Positions 55,778 to 64,000 of a DNA stretch of 64,000 bases are shown here, in pieces; position 1 is the stretch's first letter; each line of letters opens with the position of its first letter. The stretch covers positions 62,001-126,000 of the forward strand of contig NZ_JARRAB010000007.1 in NCBI RefSeq assembly GCF_030376615.1, in the 5' to 3' direction. This DNA is from Pseudomonas sp. sp1636. GTDB lineage: Bacteria > Pseudomonadota > Gammaproteobacteria > Pseudomonadales > Pseudomonadaceae. The notes beneath the pieces were generated by a model. It had not been told where the DNA came from and did no database searches. It saw nothing but the letters and a program-made list of their open reading frames with translations. The position numbers and the translations under genes are program-made.

Positions 55778-56323
55778 ATGCAGTGGCGCAACACTTCTTC
55801 CCACTACGGCGTGATCAGCATTGCCTTGCACTGGCTGATGGCGCTAGCGGTCTTTGGCCTGTTCGGGCTGGGTTTGTGGATGGTCGGTCTGGATTACTAC
55901 AGCGGTTGGTATAAAACCGCGCCGGATCTGCACAAAAGCATTGGCCTCCTGCTGTTCGCGGTGATGCTCGGGCGCATGCTCTGGCGTTGGATCAGCCCGC
56001 CGCCGCTGAGCCTGCCCAGCCATGGCCGGCTGACTCGCCTGGGCACTGCGCTCGGGCATGGCTTTCTGTACCTGGGCCTGTTGGCGTTGATGATTTCCGG
56101 TTACCTGATCTCTACGGCGGATGGCCGCCCGATCGAGGTGTTTGGCTGGTTTGCCGTGCCGGCGACCCTCACCGGCATCCCCAATCAGGAAGACGTGGCC
56201 GGCCTGGTGCATGAATACCTGGCCTGGGCGCTGGTGGTGTTTGCCGCTATCCACGCGCTGGCCGCCCTGAAGCATCACTTTATCGACCGTGACCGCACGC
56301 TGGCCCGCATGTTCGCTCGCTAA
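55778..56323 (+). CDS. Cytochrome b561 family protein
   Basis: Di-heme inner-membrane cytochrome of 181 residues; ATG 55778 has GGAG 6 bases upstream, better than ATG 55766. It has four membrane helices. Candidate heme-ligand histidines are in SIALHWLMAL, DLHKSIGLL, GLVHEYLAW and AAIHALAALKHH. Family members of this type pass electrons in the membrane, often beside YceI proteins, as here. Confidence 0.9.
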   Translation: MQWRNTSSHYGVISIALHWLMALAVFGLFGLGLWMVGLDYYSGWYKTAPDLHKSIGLLLFAVMLGRMLWRWISPPPLSLPSHGRLTRLGTALGHGFLYLGLLALMISGYLISTADGRPIEVFGWFAVPATLTGIPNQEDVAGLVHEYLAWALVVFAAIHALAALKHHFIDRDRTLARMFAR

Positions 56324-56386
56324 CAACCTTTTGTCGCGTGGAATGACCCGCGTGCCGAACTATTCAACCTCACAAGGAGATTGCCC

Positions 56387-56965
56387 ATGTTGAAAAAAAC
56401 CCTCGCCGCCCTGGCCCTCGGTTCCGCCCTGCTCGGCGCCGGCCATGCCATGGCCGCCGATTACGCCATCGACAAGCAAGGTCAGCACGCTTTCGTCAAT
56501 TTCAAGATCAGCCACCTGGGTTACAGCTGGCTGTACGGCACCTTCAAGGACTTCGACGGCAGCTTCAGCTTCGACGACAAGAACCCGGAGGCCAGCAAGG
56601 TCAATGTCACCCTCAGCACGGCCAGCGTCGACACCAACCACGCCGAGCGCGACAAGCACATTCGCAGCGCTGACTTCCTCAGCGTCGACCGGCACCCGAC
56701 GGCGACCTTCGCCTCCACTGCGGTGAAATCCACCGGCGCAGGCACGGCCGATATCAGCGGCAACCTGACCCTCAACGGGGTGACCAAGCCGGTGGTGATC
56801 GCCGCCACCTTCATCGGCCAGGGCGATGATCCATGGGGCGGCTACCGCGCCGGCTTTACCGGCAGCGCCATGCTTAAGCTGAAAGACTTCGCGATCGAGA
56901 AGGATCTTGGCCCGGCTTCGGCGGAAGTCGAGCTGATCATCTCGGTGGAAGGCGTGCGTCAGTAA
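56387..56965 (+). CDS. YceI family periplasmic protein
   Basis: A 192-residue secreted lipocalin-like protein that binds polyprenoid lipids. ATG 56387 has AGGAG upstream. The signal peptide [20 protein letters not shown] ends at AMA, cleaved before ADYAID. Core blocks are [39 protein letters not shown] and GVTKPVVI. The P. aeruginosa homologue has been described as the secreted factor PasP. It is 63 bases after the cytochrome b561 gene and probably co-transcribed. Confidence 0.92.
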   Translation: MLKKTLAALALGSALLGAGHAMAADYAIDKQGQHAFVNFKISHLGYSWLYGTFKDFDGSFSFDDKNPEASKVNVTLSTASVDTNHAERDKHIRSADFLSVDRHPTATFASTAVKSTGAGTADISGNLTLNGVTKPVVIAATFIGQGDDPWGGYRAGFTGSAMLKLKDFAIEKDLGPASAEVELIISVEGVRQ

Positions 56966-56989
56966 GCCTGGCAACGCGCTGTTTCGCAG

Positions 56990-57016
56990 AACGCCGACCT
57001 CAGGGTCGGCGTTTTT
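56990..57016 (+). terminator. Intrinsic terminator of yceI
   Basis: AACGCCGACC (56990-56999), loop TCAG, GGTCGGCGTT (57004-57013), T run to 57016. Confidence 0.92.
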
Positions 57017-57027
57017 GCCGGTGCAGA

Positions 57028-57063
57028 AACCACAACGCCGACCCTGGGGTCGGCGTTGTGGTT
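57028..57063. terminator. Second copy of the AACGCCGACC hairpin, facing the helicase gene
   Basis: AACCACAACGCCGACCC (57028-57044), loop TG, and its perfect complement (57047-57063). It repeats the core stem of the hairpin at 56990 and lies 12 bases beyond the RhlE stop on the minus strand. It lacks a T run, so it is either a weak terminator or an mRNA 3' end protector. Confidence 0.7.
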
Positions 57064-57074
57064 AAGAACGCTGC

Positions 57075-58922
57075 TTAGCTTTCGCGGTTGCGCGTCAGCA
57101 GGGCAGGTTTCTCGCCGCGCGGACGATTGCTCGGCAGCTGGTCGAGTTGCTCGGGCGTCGGGAAGCGTTCGCTGCTGCGCGAACCTTTGTGCACGATCAC
57201 CGGTTGCTTGTCACTCGGGCTTTTTGCCGCGCCCTCTCGGCGTGGCAACTCATCGCGGTTGAGCGAGGTGGTGATCTCGCGTGAGTCGCGCGGCGGCCGG
57301 GCGCGGCCGGAGCCATTGCGCCCTTGGCCGCCCGAACCCTGGCGTTTGCCTTGGTTGCCGGCACCGGCACCGGCACCGCTACGCGGGCTTTTGCTCGGCG
57401 TGCGCGGCCCCTGGCCAACGGCATTGCTGGCGCTGGGGCCCGAAGCAGGCGCGCCGGGCCGACGGCCACGGTTCTGCTGCTTGTTCTGGTGTGGGCTGAC
57501 ATAGTCGGCCCGATTACCGAAGTTATCGATTTCGTCGTCGCGGAACTCATCCGGCGCCCGATCCGGCGGCAGAGCAGGCACTGCCGGCGCGGCGGCGCGG
57601 CCGGTTTGCGCGCGGCGTGGCTGCTGCGAACGGGCGGCCTGAGGCTTGGCCTTGCCGCTGTCCTTGCCCTTGTCCTTGCGGCCGCCGCCGTGGCGCTCGC
57701 CTTCCGGCTTGGCGCCGCGGGGTTGGCGCGGCTTCTGCGGCTCGCGCACTTCCGGGCGCTCGGCCTCGACCGTGCTGGCATCGAAGCCGAGCAGGTCGCC
57801 GTCGGCGATCTTCTGCTTGGTCATCCGCTCGATGCCCTTGAGCAGTTTTTCTTCATCGGGCGCGACCAGCGAGATCGCCTCGCCGCTACGCCCGGCGCGG
57901 CCAGTACGGCCGATACGGTGCACGTAGTCTTCCTCGATATTCGGCAGCTCGAAGTTGACCACATGCGGCAACTGGTCGATGTCCAGGCCGCGGGCGGCGA
58001 TATCGGTGGCGACCATGATCCGCACGTTACCGGCCTTGAAGTCGGCCAGGGCCTTGGTGCGGGCATTCTGGCTCTTGTTGCCGTGGATCGCCACGGACGC
58101 CAGGCCGTGCTTGTCGAGGTATTCGGCCAGGCGATTGGCGCCGTGCTTGGTGCGGGTGAACACCAGCACCTGTTCCCAGGCGCCAGCGCTGATCAGGTGG
58201 GCGAGCAGGGCGCGCTTGTGGCTGGCCTGCAGGCGGAATACCCGCTGTTCGATGCGCTCGACCGTGGTGTTCGGCGGGGTGACCTCGATACGCTCGGGGT
58301 TGTGCAGCAGCTTGCCGGCCAGGTCGGTGATGTCTTTGGAGAAGGTCGCCGAGAACAGCAGGTTCTGGCGCTTCGCCGGCAGCTTGGCGAGGACCTTCTT
58401 CACGTCATGCACGAAGCCCATGTCGAGCATGCGGTCGGCTTCGTCCAGCACCAGGATTTCCACGTGGGACAGATCCACGGCGCGCTGGCCGGCCAGGTCG
58501 AGCAGGCGACCAGGGCAGGCCACCAGCACGTCGACGCCCTTGGCCATGGCCTGCACCTGGGGGTTCATGCCGACTCCGCCGAAGATGCAGGTGCTGACGA
58601 ATTTCAGGTCGCGGGCATAGACCTTGAAGCTCTGGTGCACCTGGGCGGCCAGTTCGCGAGTGGGGGTGAGCACCAGCACGCGCGGTTGTTTCGGGCCGTG
58701 GCGCTGCTCGCGATCCGGATGGCCGTTGGGGAACAGCCGCTCCAGGATCGGCAGGGCGAAGCCGCCGGTTTTACCCGTCCCGGTCTGGGCGGCAACCATC
58801 AGGTCGCGGCCTTGCAACACGGCGGGAATGGCCCGCTGTTGCACTGGGGTGGGCTGGGTGTAGCCCGCTGCCTCGATGGCGCGGACTAAAGCCTCGGAGA
58901 GACCGAGGGAGGCAAAGGACAT
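57075..58922 (-). CDS. rhlE: DEAD-box RNA helicase of the RhlE type with long C-terminal extension
   Basis: ATP-dependent RNA helicase of 615 residues. The core (1-375) has [44 protein letters not shown] and [14 protein letters not shown]. Residues 385-615 form a basic, low-complexity extension (Lys/Arg/Gly/Pro/Gln-rich). This layout and place match P. aeruginosa PA0428 (RhlE2), whose extension affects RNA binding and RNA decay. Start [20 protein letters not shown] is typical. The monocistronic gene is divergent from ppnN. Confidence 0.93.
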   Translation of the reverse strand: MSFASLGLSEALVRAIEAAGYTQPTPVQQRAIPAVLQGRDLMVAAQTGTGKTGGFALPILERLFPNGHPDREQRHGPKQPRVLVLTPTRELAAQVHQSFKVYARDLKFVSTCIFGGVGMNPQVQAMAKGVDVLVACPGRLLDLAGQRAVDLSHVEILVLDEADRMLDMGFVHDVKKVLAKLPAKRQNLLFSATFSKDITDLAGKLLHNPERIEVTPPNTTVERIEQRVFRLQASHKRALLAHLISAGAWEQVLVFTRTKHGANRLAEYLDKHGLASVAIHGNKSQNARTKALADFKAGNVRIMVATDIAARGLDIDQLPHVVNFELPNIEEDYVHRIGRTGRAGRSGEAISLVAPDEEKLLKGIERMTKQKIADGDLLGFDASTVEAERPEVREPQKPRQPRGAKPEGERHGGGRKDKGKDSGKAKPQAARSQQPRRAQTGRAAAPAVPALPPDRAPDEFRDDEIDNFGNRADYVSPHQNKQQNRGRRPGAPASGPSASNAVGQGPRTPSKSPRSGAGAGAGNQGKRQGSGGQGRNGSGRARPPRDSREITTSLNRDELPRREGAAKSPSDKQPVIVHKGSRSSERFPTPEQLDQLPSNRPRGEKPALLTRNRES

Positions 58923-59405
58923 GAGTAATCCTGTTTAGTGAGGGCGAGGCCCTATGGGGTGTATTGCCTGACTTGAATCGCGTTTGGGGGGCGCAATCCC
59001 GTCCGGTACTGCTGGTCTCTGGGGACTAGCATCCGGGCGCAAGCCTGGCGGGAAGGCCGGAGTATAACAGAGCCGTCGCGGTGTGGGATTTTTCGACTGC
59101 CCAGCGGTGCAGGTCTGCCGGCGAGGCCTGCCATGGCGCGTTCTGCGTGGCTGCTGCAGGCAGGTGCGCAGGCCTGCTCGAGAACGCCGGCGCCACTAGC
59201 GTGGCCCGGGCCGAGCCCGACAGCGGCTTGCGCGGCGGCGCTCGGGGGATGAAACACGGCGTGCAAATTGCGCCCGTAGCGCGGATCATGCCGACCCGCC
59301 GGGGCGATCCCGCAGTCGCCCGTTGGCTCGGGGGTCTAGGCTATAACTTGACTAAACGATCAGGCCTGTATGACTTGAGCGGTACCACAGCCATGGAGTG
59401 TGCAT
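58923..59405. other. 483-base intergenic region between the helicase and ppnN genes
   Basis: No gene supported by a ribosome site and family match is seen here. The region must hold both divergent promoters. A weak candidate for ppnN is TTGACT near 59347 followed at a short 15-base spacing by TATGAC. The length suggests a long 5' leader for one of the two genes, as is common for RNA helicases under autoregulation, but no conserved structure is recognised. Confidence 0.4.
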
Positions 59406-60779
59406 ATGGCCAGCAGAAAAACCACCAACGCCACGGTGTCCCCCAAGGGCAGCCTGGAAACCCTGTCGCAGCGCGAAGTGCAGCAGTTGCGCGAAACCGG
59501 CTCCGGCAGCGTCTATGCGCTGTTCCGCCAGTGCGCCCTGGCGATCTTGAACACCGGCTCGCACAGCGACAACGCCAAGACCATCCTGGAGGCATACCCG
59601 GATTTCGAGATTCTGATTCATCAGCTCGATCGCGGCATTCGCCTGGAGCTGTGCAACGCGCCGGCCGACGCCTTCGTCGATGGCGAGATGATCGCCAGCA
59701 CCCGGGAAATGCTGTTCAGCGCCCTGCGTGACATCGTCTACACGCAGAGCGAGCTGGAAAACAAGCGGGTCGATTTCAACAGCTCCCAGGGCATCACCGA
59801 CTATGTCTTCCACCTGCTGCGCAACGCCCGCACCTTGCGCGCCGGTGTGGAGCCGAACGTAGTGGTGTGCTGGGGCGGCCACTCGATCAGCGGCGAAGAA
59901 TACCGCTACACCAAGGTGGTCGGCCATGAACTGGGCCTGCGCGGTCTGGATATCTGCACCGGCTGTGGCCCCGGGGTGATGAAGGGGCCGATGAAGGGCG
60001 CCACCATCGCCCACGCCAAGCAGCGCATTGTCGGGGGGCGTTACCTGGGATTGACCGAGCCGGGGATCATCGCCGCCGAGGCGCCCAATCCGATCGTCAA
60101 TGAGCTGGTGATCCTGCCTGATATCGAAAAGCGCCTGGAGGCCTTTGTCCGGGTGGGGCATGGCATCATCATCTTCCCCGGCGGCGCCGGTACCGCCGAG
60201 GAACTGTTGTATTTTCTCGGCATCCTGCTGCACCCGGACAACCGGGGCGTACCCTTCCCGTTGATCATGACCGGGCCGAAAAGCGCCAGCCCCTACCTGG
60301 AACAACTGCATGAGTTCATCGGCGTCGCCCTGGGGGCCGAGGCGCAGCAGCGCTGCAAGATCATCATCAACGATCCGGCCCAGGTGGCACGGGAAATGGC
60401 CCAGGGGATCAAGGGCGTCACCCAGTTCCGCCGCGAGCGCAACGATGCCTTCCATTTCAACTGGCTGCTGCGGATCGACGAGAGTTTCCAGCGCCCGTTC
60501 GAACCCACCCATGAAAACATGGCCAGCCTGAATCTGACCCGCGACCAGCCGGTGCATGAGCTGGCGGCGCAGTTGCGCCGCGCGTTCTCCGGCATAGTCG
60601 CCGGCAATGTCAAGGTTCAGGGGATTCGCCTGATCGAGCAGTATGGCCCCTATGAGATCACCGGCGATCAGGACATCATGCAGCCGCTGGGTCGCCTGCT
60701 CCAGGCCTTCGTCGACCAGCACCGGATGAAGCTGCCGGGGGGCAGCGTCTATGTGCCCTGCTACCGGGTGCTGAGCTAG
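59406..60779 (+). CDS. ppnN: Nucleotide 5'-monophosphate nucleosidase PpnN (LOG family)
   Basis: Cleaves purine and pyrimidine nucleotides to base and ribose 5-phosphate; in E. coli PpnN is stimulated by (p)ppGpp. It has 457 residues from ATG 59406, with GGAG upstream. The N-terminal PpnN domain is followed by the LOG domain with IFPGGAGTAEELLYFLGIL, matching the PGGxGTxxE signature, and GLDICTGCGPGVMKGPMKGA. The length agrees with the E. coli enzyme (YgdH). It was formerly annotated as lysine decarboxylase-like. Confidence 0.93.
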   Translation: MASRKTTNATVSPKGSLETLSQREVQQLRETGSGSVYALFRQCALAILNTGSHSDNAKTILEAYPDFEILIHQLDRGIRLELCNAPADAFVDGEMIASTREMLFSALRDIVYTQSELENKRVDFNSSQGITDYVFHLLRNARTLRAGVEPNVVVCWGGHSISGEEYRYTKVVGHELGLRGLDICTGCGPGVMKGPMKGATIAHAKQRIVGGRYLGLTEPGIIAAEAPNPIVNELVILPDIEKRLEAFVRVGHGIIIFPGGAGTAEELLYFLGILLHPDNRGVPFPLIMTGPKSASPYLEQLHEFIGVALGAEAQQRCKIIINDPAQVAREMAQGIKGVTQFRRERNDAFHFNWLLRIDESFQRPFEPTHENMASLNLTRDQPVHELAAQLRRAFSGIVAGNVKVQGIRLIEQYGPYEITGDQDIMQPLGRLLQAFVDQHRMKLPGGSVYVPCYRVLS

Positions 60780-60954
60780 CCGGGCGCCGCGGCGCAGACC
60801 CAGGCAGGCGAGACCCGCGATGGCGATTAACTGGCGCTGAAACACTGGCATGGCGCCAGATGTATCCATCTCGTCCCCTGATGGGGAGGTGAGCGGCGGG
60901 TCGCGCTGCAGGCAAACCCGGAGGTCGGGCAAGGCTCCGACCTCCGGGCGGCTG

Positions 60955-61800
60955 TCAGCGCGGCAGCTTGAGGTTGTTCCAGATTGCCAGGCTGGGGGCT
61001 GCCTGGTTCATGCAGTAGAAGTGCAGCCCAGGCGCACCGCCTTGCAGCAGGCGTTCGCACATCTCGCCGATCACCTGCTCGCCGAAGGCGCGGATGCTGT
61101 CGCTGTCGTCGCCATAGGCCTCCAGTTGCTTGCGTACCCAGCGCGGGATTTCGGCGCCACAGGCATCGGAGAAGCGTGCCAGCTTGCTGTAGTTGGTGAT
61201 CGGCATGATGCCCGGTACCACCGGAATATCCACGCCCAGCTTGCGCAGTCGCTCGACGAAGTAGAAGTAGCTGTCGGCGTTGAAGAAGTACTGGGTGATC
61301 GCGCTGCTGGCGCCGGCCTTGGCCTTGCGCACGAAGTTGGCGATGTCGTCCTCGAAGTTGCGTGCCTGCGGATGCATCTCCGGGTAGGCGGCGACTTCGA
61401 TGTGGAAGTGATCGCCGGTCTCCTGGCGAATGAAGCTGACCAGTTCGTTGGCGTAACGCAGCTCGCCGCTGGCCAGGCCCATGCCGGACGGCAGGTCGCC
61501 ACGCAGGGCGACGATGCGCTCGATCCCGGCGTCCTTGTAGGTGTTCAGCAGCTCGCGCAGTTCGGCCTTGGAGTCGCCGACGCAGGACAGGTGCGGCGCC
61601 GTGCTCACGCCGACATCGTTATTTAGCTGCAGCACGGTGTGCAGGGTGCGGTCGCGGGTCGAACCGCCGGCACCGTAAGTGCAGGAGAAGAAGTCCGGCT
61701 GGTAGCTGGCCAACTGGCGCGCGGTGGCCAACAGTTTTTCATGCCCGGCTTCGGTCTTGGCGGGGAAGAACTCGAAGCTGTAACGGCGTTCTTGAGACAT
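60955..61800 (-). CDS. metF: 5,10-methylenetetrahydrofolate reductase MetF
   Basis: FAD enzyme that makes 5-methyl-THF for methionine synthesis. It has 281 residues. It starts MSQERRYSFEFFPAKTEAG, with YSFEFFPAKT carrying the catalytic glutamate. Other blocks are FFSCTYGAGGSTRDRT, RIVALRGDLPSG, ITQYFFNADSYFYFVERL and VPGIMPITNYSKLARF. It is 91 bases downstream of sahH with a REP-like palindrome between, and probably shares the SAH-riboswitch-controlled transcript. Confidence 0.97.
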   Translation of the reverse strand: MSQERRYSFEFFPAKTEAGHEKLLATARQLASYQPDFFSCTYGAGGSTRDRTLHTVLQLNNDVGVSTAPHLSCVGDSKAELRELLNTYKDAGIERIVALRGDLPSGMGLASGELRYANELVSFIRQETGDHFHIEVAAYPEMHPQARNFEDDIANFVRKAKAGASSAITQYFFNADSYFYFVERLRKLGVDIPVVPGIMPITNYSKLARFSDACGAEIPRWVRKQLEAYGDDSDSIRAFGEQVIGEMCERLLQGGAPGLHFYCMNQAAPSLAIWNNLKLPR

Positions 61801-61812
61801 AAGAAAACTCCC

Positions 61813-61887
61813 TAGGGTGGGTTAGCCGAAGGCGTAACCCACCATGGTTCTCGATGGGTTACGCCGCTGCGCGGCTAACCCACCCTA
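61813..61887. repeat. REP-like double palindrome between sahH and metF
   Basis: Outer arms TAGGGTGGGTTAGCCG (61813-61828) and CGGCTAACCCACCCTA (61872-61887) pair perfectly over 16 bp. Inner arms GGCGTAACCCA (61831-61841) and TGGGTTACGCC (61855-61865) pair over 11 bp. Each half can also fold on itself (GTGGGTTA against TAACCCAC). It is a typical intergenic repeat inside an operon. Confidence 0.85.
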
Positions 61888-61891
61888 CGCA

Positions 61892-63470
<1,579 letters not shown>

Positions 63471-63471
63471 T

Positions 63472-63556
63472 GGGCGCCGTTGATGCGTTTGGTTAACGCC
63501 CCATCCGAGCCTGACAAATCCCCGCTTGGCAGGGTTTGCTGCAGCGCCCCTCGGAC
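63472..63556 (-). promoter_or_regulatory. S-adenosylhomocysteine (SAH) riboswitch
   Basis: On the minus strand the leader shows the SAH aptamer: P1 TCCGAG (63555-63550) pairs with CTCGGA; the conserved GGGCGCTGCAGC segment follows P1; a CCCTGCCAAGCGGGG hairpin follows; and after P1 closes, the 3' segment AACGGCGCCC (ending at 63472) pairs with GGGCGC to form the pseudoknot. The family controls ahcY genes in Pseudomonas and raises expression when SAH accumulates. Gene, strand and position all agree. Confidence 0.94.
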
Positions 63557-63603
63557 AGGTGGCGGGAGCGACCGGAACTGTGCCGGTCGTGTGAAGCCCG
63601 GCG

Positions 63604-63632
63604 ATTATAGCGAGGCCGGGCGCCAAGCCCAA
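63604..63632 (-). promoter_or_regulatory. Sigma-70 promoter of sahH
   Basis: On the minus strand TTGGGC (63632-63627), a 17-base spacer, then a perfect TATAAT (63609-63604). The expected start of transcription near 63597 places the SAH aptamer in the 5' leader. From 63633 to 63928 I see no further gene. Confidence 0.82.
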
Positions 63633-63928
63633 GGCTTTCCGTCGCTCGGGATGGCCGTGGATGGCCGTCTGGGCCAATAGCGCCGCAATGGATCGGACAT
63701 GGGCACTCCAGGAGCGGGATGCGCCAGCGCAACGTCGGCCCAAGCCAGCGGGCGAGCTGGTTGGCCGCCGCGCCAGCGCCTGGGTGCGCGCCAGGCATGG
63801 GGCGGCCTGCGAACGGCCGTTCCCGGCGTGTTGACCTCTGCGCTCAAACACCACGCTTGGCCGCACCGGCGCGGATGGCGATACTGTCGGCCGTTCTGTT
63901 AATCCAAGCTGTTTGTCGTGAAGGTGTT

Positions 63929-64000
63929 ATGAAGTTGAAGAGCCTGTTCCTCGTTGCGCTTGCCCTGACCCTGACTGCCTGCGGAGGGGTCGACCCGAAC
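63929..64000 (+). CDS. Start of a lipoprotein gene (partial)
   Basis: ATG 63929, with GAAGG upstream, opens a frame cut by the window edge after 24 residues (MKLKSLFLVALALTLTACGG, then VDPN). A basic start, hydrophobic core and lipobox LTAC predict a lipoprotein signal peptide with cysteine 18 as the lipidated residue. The mature protein is not visible, so no function can be given. Confidence 0.8.
   Translation, partial: MKLKSLFLVALALTLTACGGVDPN

Noticed and set aside
63641..63928. Possible gene in the gap before the final lipoprotein
   Set aside because: Open frames there are Arg/Ala/Pro-rich shadows without start signals.

Overview
The window is a stretch of Pseudomonas chromosome: GC-rich, gammaproteobacterial, with protein sequences and gene order very close to the P. 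aeruginosa ftsY-to-sahH region as I know it (ftsYEX-rpoH, thiSG-trmB, hemW-rdgB-metWX, proC-yggS, pilT-pilU, pyrC'-pyrB-pyrR-ruvX-algH-tonB-gshB, pilGHIJK-chpABC, rsmE-bioA, yceI, a long RhlE helicase, metF-sahH). I cannot name the species from sequence alone. I see no rRNA, tRNA, prophage, intact IS or CRISPR array.

Layout. 1-6600: the end of a TorF-like porin gene, a decayed group II intron 3' end, the cell-division/SRP operon ftsY-ftsE-ftsX, rpoH behind a clear AlgU-type (extracytoplasmic stress sigma) promoter, mtgA and two small membrane or anchored proteins. 6600-10100: thiS-thiG-trmB and a DUF1329 protein. 10300-19400: the most accessory-looking part, with a LysR-controlled set (aldehyde dehydrogenase, M19-like amidohydrolase, BCCT transporter, RidA) followed by an uncharacterised 573-residue protein, a DUF3726 protein and a TauE/SafE exporter. 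I read this as a probable catabolic locus for an unidentified, perhaps quaternary-ammonium, compound. 19400-28500: a minus-strand housekeeping block (hemW, rdgB, metW, metX, a dynamin-like GTPase, yggU, yggT, proC, yggS). 28500-31500: pilT and pilU, the twitching ATPases, and a TM2 protein. 31700-37700: pyrimidine synthesis (pyrR, pyrB, inactive pyrC'), ruvX, algH, tonB and gshB. 38000-51500: the complete Pil-Chp chemosensory system, from pilG to chpC, with a 2420-residue ChpA. 51500-64000: a sodium/alanine symporter, rsmE, bioA, cytochrome b561, YceI, the RhlE helicase, PpnN, and metF-sahH under an S-adenosylhomocysteine riboswitch.

The most interesting signal is not a gene. Five copies of a 144-219 bp inverted-repeat element (about 10294, 29558, 34514, 42442 and 63327) share a core and have paired segments that change together between copies, the signature of a conserved folded RNA or DNA. 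Four of the five lie between co-directional genes or in a 5' leader. Three supply the stop codon of the adjoining gene (pilT, pilK, ruvX). One sits flush against the 3' end of the SAH riboswitch, separating the aptamer from sahH. Other points of note are the group II intron domain V relic at 437-470, an in-frame tract of fourteen GCCGAA hexamers in chpA, an M19-like enzyme lacking the usual HxD metal ligands, and an AT-rich perfect inverted repeat upstream of the cytochrome b561/yceI genes.

Functionally, the window links envelope and heat stress (AlgU to rpoH), type IV pilus retraction (PilT/PilU) and its chemosensory control (PilG to ChpC), and one-carbon and methionine metabolism (metX/metW at one end, metF and sahH at the other).
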